The notes under the pieces are model-generated. The model ran no database searches and had not been told where the DNA came from. It saw only the letters and a list, made by a program, of their open reading frames with translations. Of a stretch of 64,000 bases of DNA, positions 11,200 to 22,889 are shown in pieces. Source of the DNA: Eragrostis nindensis (taxonomy: Eukaryota > Streptophyta > Magnoliopsida > Poales > Poaceae). The stretch is from NCBI GenBank assembly GCA_012490785.1, contig JAAXCT010000260.1, forward strand, positions 62,001 through 126,000, given 5' to 3'. The position numbers and the translations under genes are program-made. Position 1 is the stretch's first letter; every line of letters starts with the position of its first letter.

Positions 11200-13172
11200 G
11201 GCTCTTGATCCCACAGGTACAAGCTCTTACTACTGCTGCTCCTTGATTTGGTAGACAGCTGCATGTTTCCTGATAGTGGTTGAAATGGACATGCTCTATA
11301 TGATTGATGTGTGTTCCTTTAATTCAAGCAACTGGTTCTAATTATTTTGCGCTAGCATTTGGCATAGTTTCAGATTTTCGGCAACAAACCTAGAGGGAGT
11401 TTAGGAGCACCATTTTGAACTATCTTGGAAAAAAGTCCTAACTGGATAGATGACTTTTTTGTGTCCTGGCCGTATATTTTTTCATGATGTTCTGATATAT
11501 GATAGATAGCAGAAATCTCAAATATACTAGGTTGTTTCTTTGAGCAAAAATAATATCATATATCCTACTTGTTAAGTTCTAAATTTATGAAAAAGAAAAA
11601 CACCAATGTTCAGTTCTAATTTATGGCATAGCATCTCTGCTTCCTACAGAGGTGAAGTTGACTAAATTACATTATTCATTGATCTTACCAGGCATGCTGA
11701 AGGTGAACAAGGACCTCACTTTCCTATAGTACAACACATACACAATACTGATTTCACATATTGATGACATTTACTATATTTCGAATGAAAAATGGTGGCA
11801 TTTCTCTTCTTGTATGGTTAGTATTTTGACAGTAGAAAGATGGATCATAAGAAAACCAATTTTCAGTTTGTTATCCCAACAGGAAGCATATTGACACCTA
11901 TAGGCCTGATGCTAATGTTCATTCTTATTTTGAAAATTATAATCATTTCAGATGTTGCCATGTTTCTGTGCTAACAAAATTAGTAAGAAAGAAACTACTG
12001 TTCAGAAAGAGGTTGCACATAACCCATGCAGTTCTGTTTTTCTGTAGCATAGTGTCTTTTAATGTCTAAAATGAAAATTGATAGCAAAGCTATGCATGCA
12101 TATCTTCTGCAGGATGCCTTTGATCCTGAACATTTTTCTTTTAAGTGAATATTTGATCAGTGTATTTGTTTACTTCTCAGTTGCTGTTTTCCCTGTTTCT
12201 AGGAGCTATTTCTAAAAGCAGACTACATCTTAAATTTGATGCATAGGATAGGAGTCTAATTATTTATTTTTACAGTATTTGATTAAGTCAATATTGTTCA
12301 GCCATGACTATTGCATTGAATTGAATTTGATTGTGAAGAAGAGAAATTCTTATTTCCCTTGTCTGCTGACTGATTCACTTTGATGGTATCTTCTATTGTA
12401 CATTCAACATGTCATGTTACTTGTTGGACTTTTGCGTCCACTGTTCTTGTATGACTCTGTTGCCCATTTGGTTGATAAGGTGCAGCAGCATGTTGACCTG
12501 TGAGCTTGCCTTCAAACATATCATGGACTCCGTTATATCTTGGCATTAGAAGGCATCGCATCATCATTTTCATAACTAATATGATACAACAATGTCGTTC
12601 TTGATAATTAACTGATATTACTGACACAACAATTAGATTGCTTGCTCTCCAGTTACAGTTCTGCACATCCTTCTCTTTATGATTTCAGAATCTTAATTCA
12701 TATAGCATCATTTATAGCTTTGCTCTCTCTCTCAACAAGACCTACCTAGAGTTATGTGCTGATTTACAGGGAATCAAATGTCAAACAAATCTTTGTGTTG
12801 GGTTCTCTTAACTCCCTGAACCATTTATAGCTGCTGTTGCATGGATAGGTTGGCAAGGCAAAGGATATATTATTCTGAAATATGTCCCAGTGATGACTTG
12901 GAGTTATAGTGCAGTATTACTAAACAATGATCTCTGTGCTAACATTGTAATGTCTTTATTACAACACATACGAAATTGACTACTTTTGTTCTGAAGCCTT
13001 TCATACGGGATACAGTTGTAGAACTTGGCCTAATCTGAACCAGACAGAGACAAGTTTCCAACCAATATTTTGTTTGCAGTTCATGGTTTTCGGTGAACAC
13101 CATGGTGCTCAAGCTCGTCCAAGACATTTCTGTTCATCATTTTATTCGGCCCATACTGAAATATTAGCCTTC

Positions 13173-13248
13173 AATGTGTAATGTGTAACGATTCTCTTTT
13201 TTTTTGTGTCTCGCAACAACAAGAAGAGTGTGATAATGTGTAATGTGT
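13173..13248 (-). mobile_element. Small TSD-flanked insertion (48 nt)
   Basis: AATGTGTAATGTGT is present at 13173-13186 and 13235-13248. The 48 nt between include a run of about ten Ts and TGTCTCGCAACAAC. The duplication is itself low-complexity, so chance or slippage is harder to exclude here than at the other sites. Confidence 0.45.
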
Positions 13249-13499
13249 CCCATGTACCAATAAATTGACTGAACAATTTATCTCATTAGTTTTATACATG
13301 GATTTTAGGGGTACAACTGTTGGTCGTTGCTTCTTCATGGCTTTGAGGTTACAACATCATTAAACATGCATGCTTGAATCTCTCTGCTCAAATGAAAGTG
13401 GTAGGTTAATCCCTGTATGATGTTGATGTAATCGTGTTGTCATATTTCTATTCTTTGTAATGTAATATGTGACGTAGTCTTTTTTTTTTGGACATGACT

Positions 13500-14380
13500 A
13501 ACCAGCTACCAGTAGCTAGTTAAGAGGAGCTAGCTACCACCTCACATGCATCCCCCGACTCCCCGCAAGCACGGCTTTTGGAAGGCATCAGGGCGCCATG
13601 GCTGCCTGTTGGTGATGCTGAGGTTCTTGTCAGGCTACGAGAGAGCCTAGGGGCAGGGTGAAGGCAAGGCCATGAGGCCAGGTGGGGAAGCTCAATCTCA
13701 CTGGCGAGCATGGAGAGGGAACAGGGTCGTCTGTAGCTTTCGGCATAGGTGCTGCAGCGTGAAGGACAGAACGCAGGGGCCACGGTAGTGGCGTGTGTGG
13801 GGATGGAAGGGAAAGAGATGTTCGGGTGCGGGCGCACCGATTCCCATCTCGACTGATCGCTAGATCGTGAGATGTAGCAACCGGTAGTTAATTAGACTTT
13901 AGGTTTTTTTTAGATACATGATGTACACGAATGTCGAGAGAGTGCCGTGCTGTGATTATTTCTTTTTCCTTTCCTGAACTTCAGACGCTTCTCTTCCTTT
14001 ATAGACTATCCATTGATGAAAAGGTAGCTATATTCAATCCAAATTGTGATGTTGCCTTCGGTGTGAATGAATCTTAGACGGGCGCGCCACAGCTACTAGT
14101 CAAACATTAAGCAGAACAGAACACTCTCACTTCGTCCCCGTTCGTTCTGTCCCCTGTCCGAGCTGGAACGCGTGACGCCCGGCCGGAGTCGGAACGCATC
14201 TACCGGAAGTAGAAAGAATCGTCGGAGTCACCACACGTCGCACCACCGCGGGCAATGGCTAAAAACGGCCATGCTCTCGTTCGGCAAAGCCCCTACGACG
14301 TGGCATCATCGCCCGAGACATGCCAACAACGCATGTCGCTCCACGGCGCCAGCCAAAATAGTCACCGTCTCTCACCTCAC
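13500..14380. other. Upstream region of the AGP-like gene, no gene recognised
   Basis: An open frame on the minus strand at 13837-13520 and one on the plus strand from 14172 have no recognisable domain. The last few hundred bases probably carry the promoter of the gene starting at 14503. Confidence 0.35.
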
Positions 14381-14381
14381 G

Positions 14382-14388
14382 TATAAAA
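14382..14388 (+). promoter_or_regulatory. TATA box of AGP-like gene
   Basis: TATAAAA lies 121 bp before the ATG at 14503. Initiation about 30 bp downstream would leave a 5' UTR near 90 nt. Confidence 0.75.
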
Positions 14389-14502
14389 GCCTAGCGCCTT
14401 TTGTTTCGCATCAGCCACCACGCGAAGCACACAAACTCGCCTTGCCAATTGTCTGCTTCTCGCACCACTCGCGGTCACCAACGCAGCTCGCCAACGCCGG
14501 CC

Positions 14503-14727
14503 ATGGCCCGCGCCCTCGCGCTCGTCGTGATCCTCCTCGCCGCCGTCGCGGTGGCGCCGCTCGCCGAGGCCAAGAAAGTCACCGCCTCGATCAGCACCTC
14601 GGGCGCCTCCGTGTCATCGAGCGGGGACGCGCCCGCGCCCAGCCCGGCGGATGCCCCGGCCGACGCTCCAGCGGACGCGCCCAGCGACTCCAGCCCTTCT
14701 GAGGCGCCCAGTGCTGCGGACGCGTAA
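14503..14727 (+). CDS. Small secreted arabinogalactan-type peptide (74 aa)
   Basis: A single-exon frame of 74 codons. Residues 1-23 (MARALALVVI..LAEA) form a textbook signal peptide with an Ala-x-Ala cleavage site. The mature part is Ala/Ser/Asp/Pro-rich, with APAPSP followed by repeated ADAP units and SPSEAPSA. Spaced Ala-Pro and Ser-Pro dipeptides are the substrate for prolyl hydroxylation and arabinogalactan attachment. There is no hydrophobic C-terminal tail, so a GPI anchor is unlikely and the peptide should be secreted to the wall or apoplast. The start is fixed by the signal peptide and the TATA box upstream. A decayed duplicate lies 0.4 kb downstream. It could also be called a short Pro/Ala-rich secreted peptide of unknown role. 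Confidence 0.8.
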   Translation: MARALALVVILLAAVAVAPLAEAKKVTASISTSGASVSSSGDAPAPSPADAPADAPADAPSDSSPSEAPSAADA

Positions 14728-15100
14728 AGGAGGAGGCGATCCAAGTGCCGCTCTCCTGTTGCAATGATCCGTCGCAAAGAAATAATAAAACAAAAACGCC
14801 ATTCGATCCGCCTATTAGATAGAGATGGCGTCATTCTTGATGCCGTTTTTGAACTTTGTTTTGATGTTTCGATATACGTTTTTGTTCAGTTTTGGTTGCA
14901 ACTAATTCACATAGGCATGGACACCCACATCGTCTGGGCCAGCCATAGTTCTTAGCCGATATATGATGTAACTGAACCGAGTTAAGTACATTTGTTTGGC
15001 TTCAATCTTATTTTCAATTCCACTTTGAACTGGAACCTGCAACGTTCCCATTTGTTCAGTTGTCAGCAAGCACGTCAATGACTGCAGCGAAGGCACACAA

Positions 15101-15240
15101 ATGCAGTCCCTCTCATCGTGATCCTCCTCGCCACTGTGGTGCTGTTCGCCGAGGCCATGACCAACACCACTTCCATCCGCTCCTCAAGAGCTTCCCCGGT
15201 GAGGCCCATCTGGTCGGCAGTTCTGTGTTGGGAATAAACC
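15101..15240 (+). pseudogene. Decayed tandem copy of the AGP-like gene
   Basis: Read in the right frame, 15106-15215 gives VPLIVILLATVVLFAEA followed by a Thr/Ser-rich stretch, close to the signal peptide LALVVILLAAVAVAPLAEA of the intact gene. The nearby ATG (15101) is out of frame with it, and the Ala-Pro repeat region is lost, with a stop near 15238. An AATAAATAAAG signal lies near 15285. This is an inactivated tandem duplicate. Confidence 0.7.
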
Positions 15241-15299
15241 TGACTTGAGTCTGTTCGGTCAGGGAGTTCATGCCAGTCCAGTTCAATAAATAAAGCCAA

Positions 15300-16860
15300 G
15301 ATACAGGCCGCATCAGTGGCCACGGCGTTCGTCGCCGGCTAACGCTTGCTTCGTCTACCTCGCGTCCGTTCGTGAGCGATGAGAGTGCATGAGTTCCGGG
15401 CTGCGCCAACATTCTGATCCCCTGGCAGAATCGTTTTGCTAGAAAAGTGCAGAGGCCAGCTGCTCCAATACCAATCCGAATTATTGACCTGACTGACTAG
15501 CTCGACTCTGTTGCAATTTAGAAATCAGCTTTCTGAAATTCAGTACCGAGACTGCAAGGGTCGTGTGCCACAGCTACCAAGTTCTTGAATGCAGAATCTA
15601 CTTGATGCTGCAGCAAAGGATCCGAGCTTCAGAATGCCCGACTGAGCTTGGCCGTGTCCAGTAGCCGTTCAGCTCCTTGGGCTCCATCTGTGCACGAACC
15701 AAAGGAAGGTGCGTCGTCGATCTCGATGAGAAGAGGGTGCGGCAGCATATAGTCGAGGAGGAAAGACGAAGGAGAGGAGCGCAGGAACAGCGGCGCTCAG
15801 CCACGGCAAGAAGCAAGAGGAGGCGTTTCTCACCACCCCGGGTTGGCCGTCGTTTCAAAATCCGACCACCCTCCCTCGATAGACGCAGGTAGGGCGGCGG
15901 CGACGGGCGAGGCAGCTCGGAGTTGATAAATACAGACCGAGAACCGGCGGCGCGAAGCGGAGAGTTTCGCGCGACCCCAGGGTTTGCAGTATTTGTGACA
16001 AAACGCAAACATGTTGATACCGTTTTGTTGCAAACCTAAACATTGCATCTTTTGTTACAGCGTTTCGTGGTTCTTGTTTGTCAACCGAAGGAGCAAGATT
16101 TTGACTGCAGTAGACACTTCAGGAGGAATAAACTTGTTCCTCACCAAGCCAAGAACCTTCGAAAGAATCTTCTCTACAACAACTCAATAACTGAATCGGC
16201 TGCCCCAACATTGCACACCATCATCATGAGGGACAAGAAGTGCCTAGAGCAAACATTTTTACAATCTTCAGCAACTCGTGCACGTACTGTGCAGAAAAAA
16301 AATACATGCCTAAATTCTTCTGATAATTCTCCTTCCTAGTAACGTTTGCTCAATGGTGTCAAAAAAAAAAAAAAAACGTTTGCTCAATTGATTCATTCTT
16401 GATGCATCACAGTGAAAATCTCGAATAATTGTATCTGGTATCTCGTTTGTCACAAATACTGTTGATACCGTGATGCAATGTTTAGGTTTGCAAAAGTAGG
16501 AAATTCTTCGATTTGATAAAGATACAACAGTAGATGTGGAATACACCAGTTGACCAACAGAAAGTGAACAAATACACGGGTTGATGACTGGTATCAGCCA
16601 CTCTTATTATTTTCTATAGTTTGATTTGTGTTTCGAATTTCACACTTAGCTGCAACTTTTGTTTTGGTTTAATTTGCATTTTGAACCTTAGAAGCATCAC
16701 TATTCCATCACGCAAATTTCACATGACACCTCTGATTCGCATCTCAAACATCATATTCTCCAATTTTTGAAAGGTCAGGTTCATTAGGAACCAGATAGAG
16801 CACAGAGAGGCATTTAGATAGCCAACTAAACTGGACACAACATAATACTAAAATGTAAAC
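15300..16860. other. Intergenic region between AGP pair and RecX-like gene
   Basis: No gene is recognised. Minus-strand frames at 16008-15598 are GC-driven. GCAAACCTAAACATTGCATC near 16030 recurs in inverted orientation near 16480. Close to each copy lie ATTTGTGACAAA-type and TTGATACCG-type words in a different order. A micro-insertion lies at 16341-16388. Confidence 0.4.
16341..16388 (+). mobile_element. Micro-retroinsertion (20 nt) with 14-bp TSD
   Basis: AACGTTTGCTCAAT occurs at 16341-16354 and 16375-16388. The insert is GGTGTC followed by 14 As. The TSD begins AA directly after the A-tract, as expected for a TT/AA endonuclease nick. Confidence 0.8.
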
Positions 16861-16874
16861 CAGAAGGCTCAAAG

Positions 16875-19019
16875 TCAAGGAGGGTGCTTTGCCTCCAGCT
16901 TCTTGACAATGGCGTTGGTCACAGCCCAGTTGAAGCCTCGATACTGAAGCCACCTGACAACACGTGCACGGCGGTTCTCCAGGGTTAAGCTTTGCCCGCG
17001 CTGCCACTGTTTAGATGCCTGAGCGAAGAGATGATCCATCGAAGCATCTGATATGCCATACGTTGTCTGGTTTGCATGGCCATGTCCATCCTGGAACACA
17101 CTTCTTGTTGCCTGGTCTACTTCTGCCTCTGGCACCCCCTTTTGACGAAGTGCCTAATTGAAGAACGGGCCATGTCACATCAATATGACTGCTATAAAAA
17201 ATTCACAAAAAGGAGGTGCCAAAACACAGGCAGCAGATTCCCCCCCCCCCCCCCCCCCCCCCAAAGCCATGAGAATATTAAGGAGCTTTGCAAAGTTACT
17301 TTTTCCCCGCTTTGTTGCAATTTCAGGTACGGAGATTATGCTTACTCGAGACAGTTCCAGCAAATTCACAATGCAGATAGCAATTAATGGATCATGAAAA
17401 TAATGTGAAAATTCATCCTACCTAAGGTACAAGTAATGACTCAGAGCAAAAGGCTTCAGTAATAAAATTGGATACGAGAGAGAGAGAGAGAGAAATACTA
17501 GCCTGTTTTATACGCCTTGGACCCCAAGTTGATGACAGCCACCGTGATCGCGAAAACGATTCCGCATAAAAGCCATCATTCAATAAACCCCTTCAGAAGT
17601 AAAAAATGAAAATATTGTAAGGAATATATATATAAGCACTTGCTTAAGCAATGAGAGCGATACTCTTTGGAACAACATATTAATGCCGACTGCATTGCTA
17701 TATCAGTTAATGGGTTAGATCTAACATCAAATTTCTGGCATAAAAAATAGAAGGCCCTTCACAAAATGTGGGATTCTCCATGCCGGAGTAATTGGATTGG
17801 TGGATGCAGATCAGATTTAGATAATCGTTAAGCAGTCACTACGACGGGTGAAAATGAAAAGTTCTGCATCCGCTCCAGTTCATTTTAACTGGGACAATGA
17901 TCCATTTGTACTGAACTTCTAGTGTAAGCACATTCAACAGGAGAACAAATTTACCTTGACTTGAATTCAGCAACAACAGAATCAACTGCATCAACAGGAT
18001 AATTTTTACCTCGTAGTTTCTTCCTAAGCTCAGAAACTGTGTATGCTCTGCCCAAGAGAAAAATGTCAATATGTAAGTTCTCAATTTCAACAGCAAGTGG
18101 CAATAAGACAACGAGAAGCAAAGTTCAGTGACCAGAATTAGTAGAATAGAAACATGGATTAGACGATGTATGCTACTCCCTCCAATTTTTTAAGCGGTGA
18201 CGTCGAGACAACATTCTCGAAAAGAAACAAAAACCAGATATTGGCACATCCAGCACATTATATTAGCTGGATTCGCGTAACAACAGCCTGAGCAATATAT
18301 TGCTTTGCAGCAAAGCAACACCAGATTTAATCCAATACAATGCTTAGCTGGAGTAGCACAGCATGCAGCAACAGCCTGAGCAATATGTTGCTTTGCAGCA
18401 AAGTTTTTGTGTGATTCCACCAACATCTCTATGTGTGTATTCAGTATAAGGTCGTGTATCAGTTCTTACCTGGCTGCGAGCATTTCAATTGCAGATTTCT
18501 GCACATCTCTCATCACGCTTTCACTGATTCCACATAACACGTCATCGCTCCCCTCTTCCAAAGAAAGCTGCATAAACTCATCGGCGAAGTTATTTTCCAT
18601 GGGATCTGTGGTGCCATCCTTGCAATGACCTAACTGATCATCCGTACTCGGCATAGCCTTATCCATCGCTGTCCGGAAAGAACAAGAAGAAAGGTTAAAG
18701 AACACTAGCAAAAGAGCACTGAAGCAGCGCTACGGCCTCACCCGTATCCCCCTCTTCGAAAGAACCTTGCTGGCAGCTCACGAGCTTCCGGCGCGGAGGC
18801 TCATGGCGAAAACGGGCCACCCCCATTGCCCTTCAACAGAAGGAAACATTTTGAGGAGAGCGTGAATTTGGGGCTGAGAAATCGATGCGATTAGGCCTGG
18901 TGCGTGGGGGTCAGGGTAGAGAAGTACCAGGAGGAGAGTGGACTATAGGAACGGGTCTGAAGGAGCTCCATCCCCGGCCGGAGATGGAGGAGGCGGCGGC
19001 TCGCCGCCAGGGCAAACAT
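16875..19019 (-). CDS. RecX-family regulatory protein, organelle-targeted
   Basis: Six exons join to 279 aa: 19019-18928, 18830-18742, 18668-18470, 18047-17955, 17590-17503 and 17153-16875. Residues 1-31 (MFALAASRRLLHLRPGMELL...) are Arg-rich without acidic residues up to Glu18, like a mitochondrial or plastid presequence. An acidic linker follows. From about residue 127 the three-helix RecX repeats run: AYTVSELRKKLRGKNYPVDA, then GLLNDGFYAESFSRSRW...GPRRIKQ, then ALRQKGVPEAEVDQA and a last unit with RRARVVRWLQYRGFNW. Bacterial RecX binds RecA filaments and inhibits them. Plants have organellar RecA proteins, so control of organelle recombination is inferred. Intron 5 must use a GC donor (CAG/GCTAGT) to keep frame. 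A 23-C run lies in the same intron. Confidence 0.88.
17240..17262. repeat. Poly-C tract (23 C)
   Basis: An uninterrupted run of C in the last intron of the RecX-like gene (G-run on the transcribed sense strand). It may be inaccurate in length for sequencing reasons. Confidence 0.9.
18264..18414. repeat. Tandem duplication in RecX-like intron 3
   Basis: Two diverged copies of about 75-80 bp both start TTAGCTGGA and contain AACAGCCTGAGCAATAT followed by TTGCTTTGCAGCAAAG. They are intronic. Confidence 0.75.
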
Positions 19020-19079
19020 CCTTGGCTGCTGCTCTGACGCCGCCGCGGTGTGAGCGCCGCAGCGGCGGTTCACTTCGTT

Positions 19080-19800
19080 CAGGCCTTGGCGTTCGGGCTA
19101 TTTTTACAGTTGAACCCTGAAATTTGATAAATAGTGTCATTTGTGGATTTTTTTTCCCAAAAAAAAATGAAAGATAAGCCATTCTAGTGCCATTGCATTA
19201 ACCCAAAAACTCCATTTCCCTCGCAGAAATACTCCAAGATTTTATTTTGCGAGGAAAATACTCCAAGATTTCAAAAGTATTTATCATCAAACATCAAAAT
19301 GGAGGGAGTATAAGTAGTTACAAGACATTCCCTTTTGTAATCATCAACCAATCTAATTACTGTCTTATTGGCCAAATACTATTTTTCTATGCATAGTTCG
19401 AATATTTAGAAATTGACATATACAACTATTTGTAAAATACACTTGTAATGAAATGTCTTGATTGCATTTGTGTTTTGGAGAGAGTGTCCAGCACAATACA
19501 TTTTCTCTTACCTGAAAGTAAATGCATACAATTATAACATTGTTTATTTGTATTGAAAAGACGAGTATGACACCAAGTTCAAATGTTGAATTAGAGTTAC
19601 AAGAGATCTTGAATGCACCAAAAGCGTGTTACTGTTAATCGAACACAACTTCCTATCAAACCCTCACCGATCAGGCAAGGAGAGCAATGATTTTCCGTCT
19701 CCTTTTTCTCCCTCAAAAGAAACCAGGAAAGCGCACCGAAAGGCGAACCCTGTGCGCGTCCAGCGTAAGCATCACGCGAGTCGTCGGCGCACGCAGATCC
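19080..19800. other. Intergenic region between divergent RecX-like and E2 genes
   Basis: No coding region. It serves as promoter space for two divergently transcribed genes. A micro-insertion lies at 19227-19271. GGAGGGAGTA near 19307 resembles one end of a Stowaway MITE, but no partner end was found. Confidence 0.4.
19227..19271 (-). mobile_element. Micro-retroinsertion (13 nt) with 16-bp TSD
   Basis: AAATACTCCAAGATTT is found at 19227-19242 and 19256-19271. The insert on the minus strand reads TCCTCGCAAAATA. The stub CCTCGC plus A-tract is shared with the insertions at 24335 and 48092. Confidence 0.7.
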
Positions 19801-19832
19801 CCGATCGGACGGTCCACGTCCGTCCGTCGCCC

Positions 19833-19839
19833 TATAAAA
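19833..19839 (+). promoter_or_regulatory. TATA box of E2 gene
   Basis: TATAAAA stands about 270 bp before the ATG, consistent with a long GC-rich 5' UTR containing an intron at 20010-20092 (donor CGGTAAGT, acceptor GATTTTAG). Confidence 0.75.
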
Positions 19840-20102
19840 CAAGCCCCCGACCTCCCCCACCCAAATCCCCCGACTCCTCGCTTCCTCCCATTTGTGGCCG
19901 AGCCCTCACGACGACGCCGTCGCCGCCGCGAGCCTCTGGAAGAGAGGAAGGCGGCTGCCGCACCGACCCCGAGCCACCCCGCCCGGCCCCTTCCCGATCT
20001 GATCGATCGGTAAGTGGCCCTCGATCCCCTATCCCTGTTCGATCTGCGGTGCCCTAGGTGTTTGATCTGTGAATTTATTATGGGGATTTTAGGGTTTGAT
20101 CC

Positions 20103-21846
20103 ATGGCGTCGAAGAGGATCCTGAAGGAGTTGAAGGACCTGCAGAAGGACCCACCCACGTCATGCAGCGCAGGTGATTTGCTCTCTATCGCGATGGATTG
20201 CGTACAGATCTTGCCGAATTCTGTTGCGATGAACAAGCTGTTTACTAGTGTTTGATTGTAGAGTCTTAACTCGTCGATGCTGTAGTTGGATTGCTACTAG
20301 CTGTCTAGGGCCGCTTCGACATGTGTTGGGTGACATGGTTTCGGGAATTGTTCGAGAGTCCCTGGTACAGTTAACAGTTTGGCTGTGCTTCTGAAACATG
20401 TCTAGGGCTGTCAGCTTAATTCAAAATAACGTTGGCATGATCTGTTGTTTCATAGTACCGGTCCATCAGGGTTATGCTACTGTTGATTTACGTGTAGTTC
20501 AATGTGCGTCGGATGGTATACCTATCGATACTAAATGACAGGTTTAGTAACCAGTCATCACATAATATTCGCTAATCAGTTTAATCCAATCACACCATCC
20601 ATTGTCAGTGTTTTAGCAACGACATAAGGTGAATCCATAAGGTGAGTTGCCTGCTACAAACAAGTCATAATCTAAATTTAGAGGACCCAAGTTTTTTTTT
20701 TACGTAGCAAACTGCAGCTGTTAGAGCAACATGGATGTATCAGTAGATGCCTGTCTGTTATGAGCTGGAGGTTGCATTGGATGGTGCTTTATTTCTAATA
20801 TACTTATGGAAATTCCCAGCATTCCTACTATTCTTCAGTATACATTCATGTTGTGTGATAATTGTCTATCTATTTAGGCACGACTTTTCTGATGTTATTT
20901 GTTTGGTGTTGTCTTTAGCAGTTGTGCTGGATGCTAATAGTATTCTTGCGCGATTTAATTGTTGTTGTTCGCATTACAGTTGTAATAATCTAAAAGTTGG
21001 TTGATGTTTCTTCAATTCTGCTTGATTATTCACATTGGCTGTGGATCTCACTTAACTTGGATTTGAACAATTCTACATTCATTAACCGTCTGCCTACTTG
21101 TTAGAACTAGCTGTGACCTATTTTACCCCTTTCACTGTTTTGTTCAATATGGCGCTCCTTGAGTTTGCACTCACTAGTTTTGTTTTCAGGTCCTGTGGGT
21201 GAGGACATGTTCCACTGGCAAGCAACTATCATGGGCCCCTCGGACAGCCCTTTTTCCGGTGGTGTATTCTTAGTGAACATTCATTTCCCACCGGATTATC
21301 CTTTCAAGCCACCGAAGGTAATTTCTTGAAATATCCTATTTTTAGCAACTCCCATTATATGAAGCTCCTTATACTTGAAAACCATATATTCTTTAACTAA
21401 TTTCTAGTCAGTGTTACATTAGAGACTGCCAGTTTGTTAACTCTTAGCCATCTATTTGGGTTCACTTTGCAGGTCTCATTCCGCACCAAGGTGTTCCACC
21501 CGAACATTAACAGCAATGGCAGCATTTGCCTTGACATCCTTAAGGAACAGTGGAGCCCTGCCCTGACCATATCGAAGGTTAGCAAATCCACTTTCCCATC
21601 CTTGGCTATGTTATGCACATTATCAAAACCCCTGAAGATGGGCAAATCCACTTTCCGCACCAGTGTCTTTATTTACTTGATATACATATTCGTTCTTGAC
21701 AGGTTCTTCTGTCAATCTGTTCGCTGCTCACGGACCCGAACCCTGATGACCCACTTGTGCCTGAGATCGCTCACATGTACAAGACTGATAGGACCAAGTA
21801 TGAGTCCACTGCGCGCTCCTGGACTCAGAAGTATGCCATGGGCTAG
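20103..21846 (+). CDS. Ubiquitin-conjugating enzyme E2 (UBE2D/UBC8-10-28 group), 148 aa
   Basis: Coding exons are 20103-20172, 21190-21317, 21473-21577 and 21703-21846, summing to exactly 149 codons, the standard length of this E2 group. The protein starts MASKRILKELKDLQKDPPTS and has the HPN motif at 75-77 and the catalytic cysteine at 85 (NGSICLDILKEQWSPALTIS). It ends KYAMG. The enzyme accepts ubiquitin from E1 as a thioester on Cys85 and works with RING and U-box E3 ligases in cytosol and nucleus. All splice sites are GT-AG. A 5'-UTR intron, common in plant ubiquitin-pathway genes, precedes the ATG. The downstream neighbour ARP8 converges on it. No unusual residues are seen. Confidence 0.97.
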
Positions 21847-22049
21847 AAGAAGGCCAACTGGTAGATGTGCCGAATCCTGCAAGTTATCATCTAAATAACC
21901 AGCCAAGTCTCTCCCCCGACCAAGTATCAATGGACTTTTGAGGGCTATTGTGTCCTGTTGAACTCATGTTATAACCTTGTGAAGTCCGTTTGAGTCCGGT
22001 AGTCTGTTCTACCTGACTGTGCTATCTGAAGTTGCTTCGTTAATCCTAT

Positions 22050-22885
22050 TTATATGATATGAAGTGTCCATTGCTTACATAATAGTATTTGCTTAATCTG
22101 TTTCAATCAATGTCTAAAAAAAGTTGTCCCAAAGGGGAAATTGGACATTGGTAGAATGCTACCATTTTGAAATCCTGACCATCGGCCATGACTGGAAGCC
22201 GAAATTAGTGCTAGGCTTTTGAAAACCTTCTCTCTTTTTTACTAAGATGAGCTTTCCCTGAAGTGATTTAGGGGCGAAGCTGTTCATCTTGATTAGTTGA
22301 TTTCGAAATAACTACCCAGTTTGTCCATAGGCTGTTATTTTAAATTCGTAACCGGAAGCCCCCTCTTTAAAGATGTACGGAGGTAAACCCACAGGAAAAC
22401 ATATGATGGCAATTGCAGTCTTAAAAAGGTGTCCTAGAAACGGAAAATGTCATTTGCTTTTATAATGATAATTGATTGCCTGGCTTACATTACGATTTAT
22501 ATTCCAAAAGAAAATCATACACGAATTCAGAGTAACAAGAAAAAAAAAGGTGCAGATAATATCATGGAAAACGATGATTCGTCACAACATTATGATTTAT
22601 GTGTATTATGTATACATGTTCCAAAAGAAAATCATACATGACTTCAGTCCACGTCACAGAAGAATTGTTCTGCTGGAAAAAATGAGCCAATGTGTTCCAT
22701 TCTTTTGGCATCCTAAAGTAAATAAAATGTCCTATAACAACAATTGACCTTTTTGTATAATCCATATTTACATGACATGTACCTAAATATACGTTCATTT
22801 TATATACCAATTGAACATAGATGCCCATATGCTGGGCATATGGGGAGCACCCGCCAGGAAAACCTCATATTTTATTTTCAGTGGA
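22050..22885. other. Region between convergent E2 and ARP8 genes
   Basis: It holds the 3' UTRs of both genes. TTCCAAAAGAAAATCATACA recurs at about 22503 and 22620 (direct repeat near 30 bp with few mismatches). No gene is recognised. Confidence 0.45.
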
Positions 22886-22889
22886 ATTA

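Larger units (their letters stand above)
10650..13500. other. Gene-poor AT-rich stretch
   Basis: No coding region is recognised in nearly 3 kb. The texture (T-rich tracts, scattered splice-like sites) is intron-like, and it could be a transcribed noncoding region or the 3' part of a decayed gene. A tandem duplication lies at 11001-11199 and a small TSD-flanked insertion at 13173-13248. Confidence 0.4.

Noticed and set aside
13480..13500. T-run as another micro-insertion
   Set aside because: The flanks show no direct duplication. The same was true for the homopolymer runs near 20692, 24869, 25390, 31590, 47860 and 51360.
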